Positions 8,111 to 16,832 of a stretch of 64,000 nt of DNA are shown piece by piece. This DNA is from JAJYKC01 sp035545735 (lineage in GTDB: Bacteria > Acidobacteriota > Terriglobia > Bryobacterales > Bryobacteraceae), in contig DASZXS010000061.1 in assembly GCA_035545735.1 (NCBI GenBank), positions 1 to 64,000 on the forward strand, written 5' to 3'. Each line of letters starts with the position of its first letter. Position 1 is the stretch's first letter. A program made the translations under genes and the position numbers. The notes below the pieces were generated by a model. The model saw only the letters and a list, made by a program, of their open reading frames with translations. It ran no database searches and was not told where the DNA came from.

Positions 8111-9679
8111 ATGGTGACACGACGCAGTTTCCTCGAAGCCGGCGCGGCGGCGCTTGGAACGCGGCTATTCGCGGCCGCTTCGGAACCGTCCAAGCCAAAC
8201 GCCGAACTCGAACGCCTTGGAGCCGTTGCTCTGAACGAAGCCAAAAAACGCAAGGCCACTTACGCCGACATCCGGATTGTGCGCTACCGGCGGCAATCGC
8301 TGCGCGTTCGGTTGAATCCGGAGCGCGGTACCGGGAAAACCTTGGAGGTCCCGGCCGTTGAAGATGGGGGCTCCTTCGGCTTCGGCGTTCGCGTAATCGC
8401 GGGCGGCGCGTGGGGTTTCGCCGCGTCTCCCCTGGTGACGCCGGAAGAGATAGCGCGTATCACCGGCGAGGCGGTGGATGTCGCGCTCGCCAATTCCGTC
8501 CTGCAAACGAGGCCGGTGGAGCTTGCACCCGTCCCGGCTTATCGTACGCGCTGGCAGACGCCCCACGAACGCAATCCTTTCGACGTTTCCGTGGAGGAAA
8601 AGCTCGACCTGGTTCGAAAGGCGGCCGGGGAAGTAAAAAAGGAAGTGAAGGTGTTTTCGTCCAGTTGCAACCTGGCGTTCCGGTCGGAGGACAAATACTT
8701 CGCGTCGTCGGTGGGTTCTTCGATTCAGCAGCTCAATCTCCAGACCTACGCGGAAGTGGACGCAACCGCTGTCGATCTAAAGCGCGCGCTCTCCAAAACG
8801 CGCCGCTATGAGCCTCAGCAGGTCACCGCTGGCTATGAATATGTGCCCGTGATGAACCTGGTGGAGAACGCGCAGCGCATTCGCGAAGAAGTGTTGGAAC
8901 ATCTCGCCGCGCCCGCCGTTACGCCGGGCAGGAAAGATCTCGTCCTGCTTCCAAGCCATCTCTGGCTGACGATTCATGAGAGCCTCGGACACTCCACCGA
9001 GCTCGATCGCGCGCTCGGTTATGAGGCGAATTTCGCCGGCACCAGCTTCCTCACGACCGACAAGATGGGAAAGATTCGTATCGGCAGCGACCTCATTACA
9101 ATTTGGGGCGACCGCACGAACGAACGCGGGCTCGCCACCACCGGTTACGATGACGATGGAGTAAAGGCCACTAAGTTTCCGATCATCGAAAAGGGAATCT
9201 TCAAGCACTACCAGACGATCCGCGACCAGGCTCATCTGATCGGTGAAAAAGAGTCGCGCGGCTGCTGCTACGCCGACAACTGGTCGAGCGTTCCCTTCCA
9301 GCGCATGCCCAACGTCTGGCTGGAGCCCGGGCCGCCGGAAACGACATTAAACGATCTCATTGCCGGCGTAGATGACGGAATTCTGATCGACGGAAACGGC
9401 AGCTTTTCCATTGACCAGCAGCGTTACAACTTCCAGTTCGGCGGCGATGCCTTCTGGCTCATCAAAGGAGGCAAAAAGCGGGGGATGGTCTCGCAAGTTG
9501 CCTATCAGGCGCGCACCCCGGATTTCTGGCAGGCGTGCGACCGCATCGCGGGCCCCAGCTACTGGCAGCAGTGGGGCGCCCCCAACGATGGCAAAGGGGA
9601 ACCGGAGCAGATTAATGCGGTCAGTCACGGCTGCTCACCGGCGCGGTTTCGCCAGATCAACGTAATTCAAACGGACTAG
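8111..9679 (+). CDS. tldD: TldD-family metalloprotease subunit with Tat leader
   Basis: TldD/PmbA family member, the metal-carrying subunit of a heterodimeric protease that cleaves unfolded peptides; in other bacteria it matures microcins or degrades the antitoxin CcdA. The 522-residue protein shows the family HExxxH zinc motif as HESLGHSTELD near residue 295, and the conserved RGCCYADNWSSVP and IDGNGSFSIDQQRYNFQFGG regions. Unlike E. coli TldD it begins with TRRSFLEAGAAALG followed by a short Ala-rich stretch, which reads as a twin-arginine export signal. It is followed after 2 nt by its partner gene. The family call is firm; export is inferred from the leader. Confidence 0.92.
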   Translation: MVTRRSFLEAGAAALGTRLFAAASEPSKPNAELERLGAVALNEAKKRKATYADIRIVRYRRQSLRVRLNPERGTGKTLEVPAVEDGGSFGFGVRVIAGGAWGFAASPLVTPEEIARITGEAVDVALANSVLQTRPVELAPVPAYRTRWQTPHERNPFDVSVEEKLDLVRKAAGEVKKEVKVFSSSCNLAFRSEDKYFASSVGSSIQQLNLQTYAEVDATAVDLKRALSKTRRYEPQQVTAGYEYVPVMNLVENAQRIREEVLEHLAAPAVTPGRKDLVLLPSHLWLTIHESLGHSTELDRALGYEANFAGTSFLTTDKMGKIRIGSDLITIWGDRTNERGLATTGYDDDGVKATKFPIIEKGIFKHYQTIRDQAHLIGEKESRGCCYADNWSSVPFQRMPNVWLEPGPPETTLNDLIAGVDDGILIDGNGSFSIDQQRYNFQFGGDAFWLIKGGKKRGMVSQVAYQARTPDFWQACDRIAGPSYWQQWGAPNDGKGEPEQINAVSHGCSPARFRQINVIQTD

Positions 9680-9681
9680 CC

Positions 9682-11004
9682 ATGCTTACCCGAGACGAGG
9701 CTCAAAAACTAACGGCGCGTGCGCTTTCCTTCTCGACATTTCCCGAGTGTGATATCAGCCTGACCAGCTCGGAGACCGCGTTTACGCGCTTCGCTCTGAA
9801 CGGAGTCACTACATCCGGCTTCACCGCCGAACGTTCGCTCTACATCTCTTCGACGCGCGATGGCAAGACGGGAAATACGGAGGTGGATGAGTTCGACGAC
9901 AAATCCCTTCGAGACGCCGTGCGGCGCACGGAAGAACTCGCGATGACATCGCCGGCCAATCCGGAGCACGCGCCGCAGCTTCCGCCGCAAAAATATCACA
10001 CCGTTGAGAACTTCGCTGCCACCACCAACGCCGCCCGGAACAAGGAAATGATCCCGCATATTCGTGCGATCATCGAAACCTCGAAGAAAAACGGGCTGGT
10101 CGCCGCGGGTTTCTTTGAACGCACGTCAGAAAGCTCCGCCATCGCCAACAAGCGAGGAAACTTCGGGTATCACACCACCACCGACGCCTCGTTGTCCGCC
10201 ACCGTACGCAAACCGGATGGCTCAAGCTCAGGCTGGGCGAGTCACCCGGCCGTGCGCATCGAAGAAATCAACGGCGAAGAGATTGCGCGAATCGCCGTCC
10301 GGAAGTGCCTGCAATGGTCAAAGCCCAAGCGCCTGGAACCGGGCAAGTACACGGTAATCCTGGAGCCCACGGCGGTCGGGGACCTGATCGGAGTCATGGG
10401 TTACAACTTCAACGCCCGCCGGGCCGAAGAGGGCCGCAGTTTCCTCAGCAGGAAGGGCGGAGGAACGCTCGCCGGGGAGAAACTGTTCCCGGAAACCATC
10501 ACTCTTCGGACCGATCCCTTCAACCGCCTCTATCCGGGCTCTCCATGGGATTACAGCGGGCTGCCATGCGCGCCCACAACCTGGATCGGCAAAGGGGTCG
10601 TTCGAAACCTTTGGTACGACCGTTATTGGGCTGGCAAAACCGGCCGGGAGGCGACGCCTTATCCCTCGGACCTCGTACTCGAAGGCGGCGACAAGTCTCT
10701 GGCCGACCTCGTCGCCGAGGTTGAGCGCGGACTCTTAGTCACGCGCTTCTGGTACATTCGCGTGGTCAATCCCCAGACCGCGCAGCTCACGGGGCTGACC
10801 CGCGACGGTTTGTTTCTGGTCGAGAATGGAAAAGTGACCACCCCGGTCGTGAACTTCCGCTTCAATGAAAGCCCGGTCCGTCTGCTTCAGAACACGGTCG
10901 CGCTGGGGAAGCCCGTCCGCACGCTTGGCGGCGAAGTTGGAATGATCGCCCCGCCCCTGGTAGCGCATGACTTTCCGTTCACCAGCATCTCCGACGCCGT
11001 ATAG
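9682..11004 (+). CDS. TldE/PmbA-family protease partner subunit
   Basis: TldE/PmbA-type second subunit, 440 residues, with the family core but no HExxxH motif, consistent with the non-catalytic half of the TldD/TldE heterodimer. Typical segments are the N-terminal beta-alpha domain (SSETAFTRFALNGVTTSG) and the C-terminal barrel (YTVILEPTAVGDLIGVMGYN; DLVLEGGDKSLADLVAEVERGLLVTRFWYIRVVNPQTAQLTGLTRDG region). It has no signal peptide although the partner does, so if the pair works outside the cytoplasm it would have to be exported as a complex. It starts 2 nt after the tldD stop and is almost certainly in the same transcript. Confidence 0.9.
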   Translation: MLTRDEAQKLTARALSFSTFPECDISLTSSETAFTRFALNGVTTSGFTAERSLYISSTRDGKTGNTEVDEFDDKSLRDAVRRTEELAMTSPANPEHAPQLPPQKYHTVENFAATTNAARNKEMIPHIRAIIETSKKNGLVAAGFFERTSESSAIANKRGNFGYHTTTDASLSATVRKPDGSSSGWASHPAVRIEEINGEEIARIAVRKCLQWSKPKRLEPGKYTVILEPTAVGDLIGVMGYNFNARRAEEGRSFLSRKGGGTLAGEKLFPETITLRTDPFNRLYPGSPWDYSGLPCAPTTWIGKGVVRNLWYDRYWAGKTGREATPYPSDLVLEGGDKSLADLVAEVERGLLVTRFWYIRVVNPQTAQLTGLTRDGLFLVENGKVTTPVVNFRFNESPVRLLQNTVALGKPVRTLGGEVGMIAPPLVAHDFPFTSISDAV

Positions 11005-11024
11005 CGGCACGCGATAATTGAGTC

Positions 11025-11666
11025 ATGCTTGTGCTTGACGCTGTCGCGGTGCGCGTACTCGGCGCCCTGATCGAAAAGGAAGCCACGACACCGGAGTATT
11101 ACCCGCTCAGCAAGAACGCCCTGGTAAACGCCTGCAACCAGAAATCGAACCGCAACCCCGTCGTCGAATACGACGAGGATACCGTCGGCGACGCGATCGA
11201 GGGTCTGCGCAATGCGAAGCTGGCGTTGATGATCACCGGAAACGGGCGTGTCACCAAATATGCGCAGCGTATCTCCGAGACGTTGAACCTGGGACGGCGC
11301 GAGCTGGCGGTGCTCGGCGTCCTTCTGCTGCGCGGCCCGCAAACCCTCGGCGAGATTAAGGACCGTACCGAGCGCGCCTACGCCTTTTCCGAACTCGACG
11401 AGGTGGAGCGCGTGCTTGAAAAATTGGCGGAATGGCCGGACATGCCACTCGTGAAAAAACTCGGCAGGCTCCCGGGTCAAAAGGAGTCGCGCTATGCCCA
11501 TCTTCTCGCCGGCGAGCCCGCGGCGGAAGCGGAAGAGTCCGCTCCCGCTGCGCAAGGTGCGCCGGGTTCGCGCCTCGGCGCGTTGGAAGAAGAGGTGCGC
11601 TCGCTTAGGAGCGCCCTGGCGGAGCTGACGCGGCGCTTCGAGGATCTGGAAGCGCAATTTCGCTGA
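11025..11666 (+). CDS. yceH: YceH/DUF480 winged-helix protein
   Basis: A 213-residue YceH (DUF480) protein, a conserved cytosolic double winged-helix family with no firmly assigned role. Family hallmarks are the N-terminal LDAVAVRVLGALIEKEATTPEYYPLS and the segment ACNQKSNRNPV, followed by a second winged-helix unit (LGRRELAVLGVLLLRGPQTLGEI). The last 30 residues (GSRLGALEEEVRSLRSALAELTRRFEDLE) look like a coiled coil, as in E. coli YceH. It begins 20 nt after tldE and may be the last gene of that operon; no terminator is apparent behind it. Confidence 0.93.
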   Translation: MLVLDAVAVRVLGALIEKEATTPEYYPLSKNALVNACNQKSNRNPVVEYDEDTVGDAIEGLRNAKLALMITGNGRVTKYAQRISETLNLGRRELAVLGVLLLRGPQTLGEIKDRTERAYAFSELDEVERVLEKLAEWPDMPLVKKLGRLPGQKESRYAHLLAGEPAAEAEESAPAAQGAPGSRLGALEEEVRSLRSALAELTRRFEDLEAQFR

Positions 11667-11779
11667 TTCATTTTGCGGTCGTTGAATGGCAGTGGTTGAA
11701 TTGCACCAGGTGGCCGCATGCCACCAGCCACCGCTCGCGAAATCCCTTAAAAACAAGTGATTTATAGATGGCAACGAAC

Positions 11780-11807
11780 TTGCATTCGCATACGTTGAAC
11801 TTAATAA
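11780..11807 (+). promoter_or_regulatory. Candidate sigma-70-type promoter
   Basis: TTGCAT (11780-11785) and TAATAA (11802-11807) are separated by 16 bp, about 40 bp upstream of the ATG at 11847. It is AT-richer than its surroundings. The match is reasonable but unverified; the rest of the 180-bp gap after yceH shows no other element. Confidence 0.35.
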
Positions 11808-11846
11808 GAGGCTTTAAAACGAGTTCGAAAAGAGGGTCGCTTTACT

Positions 11847-12836
11847 ATGCATATCCCGTGGAGGCGTTTCAGTTCTTTATCTCTCGCGCTAGCGGTGTTC
11901 GGCGCGTACTCCGCATTCGCCCAGGAGGATCCAGGCGCGCCGCCGCCGCAGCAGCAGGAAGAGGCCGCACCGGTTGATCCTGCAGGTCCGCCACTGGAGC
12001 AGGCTCCGCCCGAATATCCAAACCCGGCCGGCCAGGCTTCCACCAACCAATCCGTACCTAACACGGGTTGGCGTCACTTCAGCGACAACAGACCGCCGGA
12101 TCCGGTCCCCGCTCCACCCGTGCTCGTGGTTCCTTCCGGTTCATGGCTCACGGTTCGCATGAGCCAGCCGCTGTCCAGCGATCACAATCAAGCGGGCGAC
12201 GCGTTCATGGCGACACTCGCTCAGCCCGTCGTGGTGAATGGCATCGTGGTGGCGCGCCGCGGACAAACCGTCAGCGGCCGCGTTTCGGTGGCTGAAAAAG
12301 CCGGGCGCGTGAAAGGCACGGCGCGGCTCGGTGTGGAAATCACGGAATTGGGGCTCGTCGATGGCCAGCAGGTCACGGTGCATACCCAGCTCGTCAACCG
12401 GGCCGGCGACACCTCGGTGGGCCGTGACGCCGGTGCGATTGGCGTCACCACCGGAACCGGGGCGGCAATCGGCGCAGCCGCGGCCGGAGGTGTCGGGGCC
12501 GGCTTGGGAGCCGCCGCTGGTTTGGGCGCATCGATCATCGGAGTGCTGGTAACGCGGGGCCACCCGAGCGTTATCTATCCGGAACAAGTCCTCACATTCC
12601 GCCTGGATGCGCCAGTAAGAATCGCTACGCAAAACGCTCCAGAGGCTTTCCAGCCGGTGCGCCAAGGGGATTACGGGACCGCACCAACATACCGCGCTGC
12701 TCGCCCGGCGCCCTCATTGGTACGGCCGGCGTACTTCGGAGTGTACCCATACATGTACCCCTACGGTCCTTATTATTCGCCTTATTATTTCGGCACCGGG
12801 TTTTACTTCGGCGGCCGTTACCATCGCCGCTGGTAG
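11847..12836 (+). CDS. Secreted Pro/Gly/Tyr-rich protein of unknown function
   Basis: A 329-residue protein with an N-terminal signal peptide (RFSSLSLALAVFGAYSAFAQ). After it come a proline/glutamine-rich linker, a compact beta-rich region (SGSWLTVRMSQPLSSD to QVTVHTQLVNRAG) resembling periplasmic proteins of Acidobacteria that carry a TrbI/VirB10-like fold, a strongly Gly/Ala-rich hydrophobic stretch of about 45 residues (glycine-zipper-like, around 200-240), a second beta segment (VIYPEQVLTFRLDAPVRI), and a Tyr/Pro-rich tail ending in YHRRW. The glycine zipper suggests membrane association, probably with the outer envelope. I know of no assigned function. It is monocistronic, with a good terminator downstream. 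Confidence 0.8.
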   Translation: MHIPWRRFSSLSLALAVFGAYSAFAQEDPGAPPPQQQEEAAPVDPAGPPLEQAPPEYPNPAGQASTNQSVPNTGWRHFSDNRPPDPVPAPPVLVVPSGSWLTVRMSQPLSSDHNQAGDAFMATLAQPVVVNGIVVARRGQTVSGRVSVAEKAGRVKGTARLGVEITELGLVDGQQVTVHTQLVNRAGDTSVGRDAGAIGVTTGTGAAIGAAAAGGVGAGLGAAAGLGASIIGVLVTRGHPSVIYPEQVLTFRLDAPVRIATQNAPEAFQPVRQGDYGTAPTYRAARPAPSLVRPAYFGVYPYMYPYGPYYSPYYFGTGFYFGGRYHRRW

Positions 12837-12872
12837 ACATGGCGGCTACGGCCGCATAACTCGTCCGCAGTG

Positions 12873-12904
12873 AGCCGCGCCCTTTCGGGTGCGGCTTTTT
12901 TTTT
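12873..12904 (+). terminator. Rho-independent terminator
   Basis: Stem AGCCGC-G-CCC / GG-G-TGCGGCT with a TTTCG loop, followed by nine T residues, about 40 nt after the stop codon of the upstream gene. Strong intrinsic terminator. Confidence 0.9.
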
Positions 12905-13076
12905 AATGGAGACCTCCGCATTCGTCAAAGCGGAAAGCATTCGCTTCGATCCATTGATGAATAGTACTCACAAGGTCTTAATTTTTATACCTACTACTCA
13001 GAAACGCATTCCCGCAGTACCTTGGAATCAGAGTACGGGAGAAATCGCTGGCGGAGGCCAATCGAAAGGAGAACGC

Positions 13077-14072
13077 ATGCAAAAACGCAAACTTGGGAAA
13101 AGCGGCCTGGAAGTCTCGGCCGTCGGCCTCGGCTGCATGGGCATGAGCTGGTCGTATGGCCCCGCGAAAGACAAGCCGGAGATGATCGCGCTCCTGCGCG
13201 ACGCCGTGGAGCGAGGCATCACGTTCTTTGATACGGCGGAAGTTTACGGGCCGCTCACCAATGAAGAACTCGTGGGTGAAGCGCTCGCACCGTTTCGCGG
13301 GCAGGTCGTGATCGCCACCAAATTCGGGTGGGAGGCAAACCCCGGCGATGGAGGCAGGTGGAACGCATTAAACAGCCGGCCCGAGCACATCAAGCGGGTT
13401 GCCGAGGCTTCGCTCCGTCGGTTGAGGATCGATGCGATTGACCTTTTCTACCAGCATCGCGTCGACCTGGACGTGCCCATCGAAGATGTGGCGGGAGCGG
13501 TGAAAGAGCTCATCCAGGAAGGCAAGGTGAAGCATTTCGGCCTGTCGGAAGCAGGAGCGAAAACAATTCGCCGTGCCCATGCGGTTCAGCCAGTCACTGC
13601 CTTGCAGAGCGAGTATTCCCTCTTTTGGAGGCAGCCGGAACAAGAGATCCTGCCGTTGCTTCAGGAGCTGGGGATCGGATTTGTTCCATTTAGCCCCCTC
13701 GGCAAGGGTTTCCTGACAGGCAAGATCACGGCGGAGACGAAGTTCGACAGCACGGATTTTCGCAGCACCGTCCCCCGCTTTACGGAGGAAAATCGCAAAG
13801 CCAACCAGGTTCTGGTGGACCTGCTCACCACCTTCGCAAAGCAGAAGAAGGCGACGCCTGCTCAGCTCGCGCTCGCCTGGCTGCTTGCAAAAGAACCGTG
13901 GATCGTCCCCATCCCGGGCACGACGAAGTTGAGCCGTCTCGAAGAAAACCTGGGAGCCCTGAACGTCCAATTGACGCCGGATGATCTTAGCGCGATCGAA
14001 AGCGCTTCGTCACAAATCAAAATTCAGGGCGCGCGTTATCCGGCATTCCACGAAAAGCTGGTGGGGCGCTAA
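13077..14072 (+). CDS. Aldo/keto reductase
   Basis: NADPH-dependent aldo/keto reductase of the AKR13/YakC-like group, a cytosolic (beta/alpha)8 enzyme. The ATG at 13077 is chosen because AAAGGAG lies 7-10 nt upstream and it gives the typical N-terminus (KRKLGKSGLEVSAVGLGCMGMSW). The 331-residue protein has the catalytic tetrad context: FFDTAEVYG (Asp, Tyr), VIATKFG (Lys) and YQHRVD (His), plus the C-terminal NADP-binding segment PIPGTTKLSRLEENLGAL. The next gene starts 2 nt after its stop. The substrate is unknown; many relatives reduce small aldehydes. Confidence 0.94.
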   Translation: MQKRKLGKSGLEVSAVGLGCMGMSWSYGPAKDKPEMIALLRDAVERGITFFDTAEVYGPLTNEELVGEALAPFRGQVVIATKFGWEANPGDGGRWNALNSRPEHIKRVAEASLRRLRIDAIDLFYQHRVDLDVPIEDVAGAVKELIQEGKVKHFGLSEAGAKTIRRAHAVQPVTALQSEYSLFWRQPEQEILPLLQELGIGFVPFSPLGKGFLTGKITAETKFDSTDFRSTVPRFTEENRKANQVLVDLLTTFAKQKKATPAQLALAWLLAKEPWIVPIPGTTKLSRLEENLGALNVQLTPDDLSAIESASSQIKIQGARYPAFHEKLVGR

Positions 14073-14074
14073 AA

Positions 14075-14578
14075 ATGGGACCGATCCGCGCCGGCGTTCT
14101 CATCGTGCTCGCGGCCCTATGTGCGTTTTCCCAGAAGGATTCGCGCTCCGACCACGAGAAATTGATCGGTGCCTGGCGCCTGGCCGCAATTGCCGGACCG
14201 GGCGGGAAGCCGGTAACGAGCGGCGCGCCGGTGGGGATGCTGATTTATACCCGGGACGGTCACATGTCGGTGCAGCTCATGTACCCGAAATCTCAACAGT
14301 CCCTCTCCAACGAGTACGTTGAGAACGGGTACGAGGCTTCGTTTGGCAGCTATGACCTCAACGCCGCAACACACACCCTGACACATCATGTGCAGGGTTC
14401 CAACACGCGCGACCGCCTGGTAGGAAAGGATCTACCGCGCCATTACCAGTTCAACGCAAAAGGTCAACTGATGATAAGGCCGGCCCGGCCGGATGAGCAC
14501 TGGTCCGTTACATGGGAGCGCACTGGAATGAATCCCAATATTCCCCGTTCCGCACGGACGCCGGAGGACATCCGCTAG
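14075..14578 (+). CDS. Secreted lipocalin-like domain protein
   Basis: A 167-residue protein with a short signal peptide (GVLIVLAALCAFSQ) and one lipocalin-like domain of the PF13924 type. The recognisable blocks are LIGAWRLAAI near the N-terminus, GMLIYTRDGHMSVQLMYP, and a final beta strand (WSVTWER) near the C-terminus. Members are small beta-barrel proteins often encoded beside oxidoreductases or regulators; ligands are generally unknown. It starts 2 nt after the aldo/keto reductase, so the two are probably co-expressed. The secretion call rests on the leader only. Confidence 0.8.
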   Translation: MGPIRAGVLIVLAALCAFSQKDSRSDHEKLIGAWRLAAIAGPGGKPVTSGAPVGMLIYTRDGHMSVQLMYPKSQQSLSNEYVENGYEASFGSYDLNAATHTLTHHVQGSNTRDRLVGKDLPRHYQFNAKGQLMIRPARPDEHWSVTWERTGMNPNIPRSARTPEDIR

Positions 14579-14644
14579 GTTCCACGCTTTTCCCGCATCC
14601 TTCGCGAGACCAACCCCACGCTTTGATATACTCACGCCCGTGCG

Positions 14645-16816
14645 ATGAACCGAAGAGAATTCATGCAGCGGGCGGCCGTGGCAGCGGCGGCGAGCGGGCC
14701 TTTGGCGGCGGCTGAACCTCCCCTACAAGGCTGGTTTGACCGTCCCATGCGCTGGGCCCAACTGACGCTGGCCGAAAACGATCCGGGGCGTTACGATCCG
14801 AAGTTCTGGCTCGATTATTTCGAGCGCACGCACTCCGATGCCGCCTGCCTCAGCGCGGGCGGGTGCGTCGCCTACTACCCGACACAGGTTCCGTTGCACC
14901 ACCGGAGCCGCTGGATGGGTGATACCGATCCCTTCGGAGAGCTGGTCTCCGGATGCCGCAAACTCGGGATGAACGTGATTGCCCGCACGGATCCGCACGC
15001 CGCGCACCAGGATGTATTCGACGCTCATCCGGATTGGATCGCGGTGGAGGCATCGGGCGAAAAGCGCCGCCACTGGGCCTCCCCGGAGTTGTGGGTGACT
15101 TGCGCACTCGGTCCCTACAATTTCGAGTTCATGACGGAAGTTACTCGCGAAATCGTTGCCCGCTACCAGGTGGATGGAGTCTTCAGCAACCGCTGGGACG
15201 GCTCCGGCATGTGCTACTGCGAGCACTGCCGGGAGAATTTCCGCAACTCCACGGGACTGGAACTTCCGCGCACCGCCAACCCTCAGGATCCGGCGCAGCG
15301 CGCCTATATCGTGTGGAGACAGCAGCGTCTCTTCGATCTCTGGCGCACCTGGGATGCGGCCATCCGCAAGGCCAATCCAAACGCCCGTTTCATCGCGAAT
15401 GCCGGAGGCGGCGCGCTCAGCTCGCTCGACATGAAAACGATTGGCGAACTGGCGCCGACGCTCTTTGCAGACCGCCAGGGCCGCCACGGCGTCTCACCCC
15501 CGTGGACCAACGGCAAAAATGGAAAGGAGTATCGCGCGACACTCGGGCGGAAGGCCATCGTCGGCATTTTCAGCGTCGGCATAGAAGACGAACATCGCTG
15601 GAAGGATTCCGTGCAGAGTCCCGAGGAGATTCGCCTCTGGGTCGCCGATGGCGTCGCCAACGGACTGCATCCCTGGTTCACCAAGTTTTCCGGGATGCTC
15701 TACGACCGCCGCTGGCTTCAGCCGGTCGAGGAGTTTTACAACTGGCACTATCGCAACGAGCGCTACTTGCGAAATGAACTGCCCGTCGCGCGCGTGGCTC
15801 TTGTCTACTCGCAGCAGACCGCCAGTTTCTACGGCGGCCCGCACGCCGCCGCAAGAGTAGAGGATTACACTCGCGGCTTCTATCATGCACTCATCGAAGG
15901 GCGCATCCCCTTCGAAATGGTGCACGACCATCTGCTCGATGCCGGGCACATCAGCCGCTATCGAACGTTGATTCTTCCCAACATCGCAGCGCTTTCCACC
16001 GGCCAGTGCCGCCAACTGCGTGAGTTCGTCCAGCGGGGAGGCAGCCTCGTCGCCACCCATGAAACGTCGCTCTATGACGAATGGGGAGTGCGCCGGCCTG
16101 ATTTCGGCCTCTCCGAGCTCTTCGGAGCCTCGGCTACCGGTCCTGCCGAAGGCCCGGTGCGCAATTCTTACTGGAACATTGAAAAGGACCCTCAAACCGG
16201 GAGTTACCATCCCCTTCTGGCCGGACTCGAAGATGCCGGACGGATCATTAACGGGGTGCATCGCGTTCCGGCGAAGCCTCTCCAAGCCGGGAGCGCCGCC
16301 CCGCTTACCCTGATCCCTTCCTACCCCGATCTCCCGATGGAGGCCGTCTTTCCGCGTGTACCGCATACGAACGTTCCGGGGGTCTTCCACCGCGACACCG
16401 GCCACGGCAGAATTGTCTACTTTCCATGGGATATCGATCGCACCTATTGGGAAGTGCTCGACGTCGACCACGGCAAGCTGCTCCGCAACGCCGTTACGTG
16501 GGCGACGAATGAAGAGCCCGCCGTCAGCGTGTCCGGTCCGGGACTGCTCGAAGTGACGGTCTGGCGTCAAAAGCAATCTCTCACGGTTCATCTGGTGAAC
16601 CTCTCGAATCCGATGATGATGAAGGGTCCCGTCCGCGAAATCATCCCCATCGGCGCGCAGAAGGTGCGCTTGCGCCTGCCCGCGCGAGACAGACTGAGGG
16701 GCGTGAAACTGCTGGTCGCCGGCGGTTCTCCGCGTTTTTCCAACACGCCGCGCGGAGTGGAGGTCGAAGTACCTTCCGTCGGCATACATGAAGTGGTGGC
16801 TTTCGATTTTGCCTGA
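14645..16816 (+). CDS. GHL6-type putative glycosidase with Tat leader
   Basis: A 723-residue putative glycoside hydrolase. It opens with a Tat-like leader (NRREFMQRAAVAAAASGPLAAA). The next 380 residues form a TIM-barrel region of the hypothetical glycosyl hydrolase 6 / alpha-fucosidase-like type: HPDWIAV, then DGVFSNRWDGSGMCYCEHC, where the Asp/Asn and the clustered cysteines sit at the expected active-site strand. A beta-galactosidase trimerisation (glutamine-amidotransferase-like) domain follows (VALVYSQQTASFYGG to RGGSLVATHETSLYDE), then a C-terminal beta domain (LEVTVWRQKQSLTVHLVNL). Substrate is unknown. Two ester hydrolases follow, suggesting action on acetylated plant or microbial polysaccharide. 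Confidence 0.8.
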   Translation: MNRREFMQRAAVAAAASGPLAAAEPPLQGWFDRPMRWAQLTLAENDPGRYDPKFWLDYFERTHSDAACLSAGGCVAYYPTQVPLHHRSRWMGDTDPFGELVSGCRKLGMNVIARTDPHAAHQDVFDAHPDWIAVEASGEKRRHWASPELWVTCALGPYNFEFMTEVTREIVARYQVDGVFSNRWDGSGMCYCEHCRENFRNSTGLELPRTANPQDPAQRAYIVWRQQRLFDLWRTWDAAIRKANPNARFIANAGGGALSSLDMKTIGELAPTLFADRQGRHGVSPPWTNGKNGKEYRATLGRKAIVGIFSVGIEDEHRWKDSVQSPEEIRLWVADGVANGLHPWFTKFSGMLYDRRWLQPVEEFYNWHYRNERYLRNELPVARVALVYSQQTASFYGGPHAAARVEDYTRGFYHALIEGRIPFEMVHDHLLDAGHISRYRTLILPNIAALSTGQCRQLREFVQRGGSLVATHETSLYDEWGVRRPDFGLSELFGASATGPAEGPVRNSYWNIEKDPQTGSYHPLLAGLEDAGRIINGVHRVPAKPLQAGSAAPLTLIPSYPDLPMEAVFPRVPHTNVPGVFHRDTGHGRIVYFPWDIDRTYWEVLDVDHGKLLRNAVTWATNEEPAVSVSGPGLLEVTVWRQKQSLTVHLVNLSNPMMMKGPVREIIPIGAQKVRLRLPARDRLRGVKLLVAGGSPRFSNTPRGVEVEVPSVGIHEVVAFDFA

Positions 16817-16832
16817 ACGCTCAACGGAAAAA

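Noticed and set aside
11706..11730. GTGGCCGCATGCCAC-like palindrome after yceH
   Set aside because: Short, imperfect and not followed by T residues; too common in GC-rich sequence to call.
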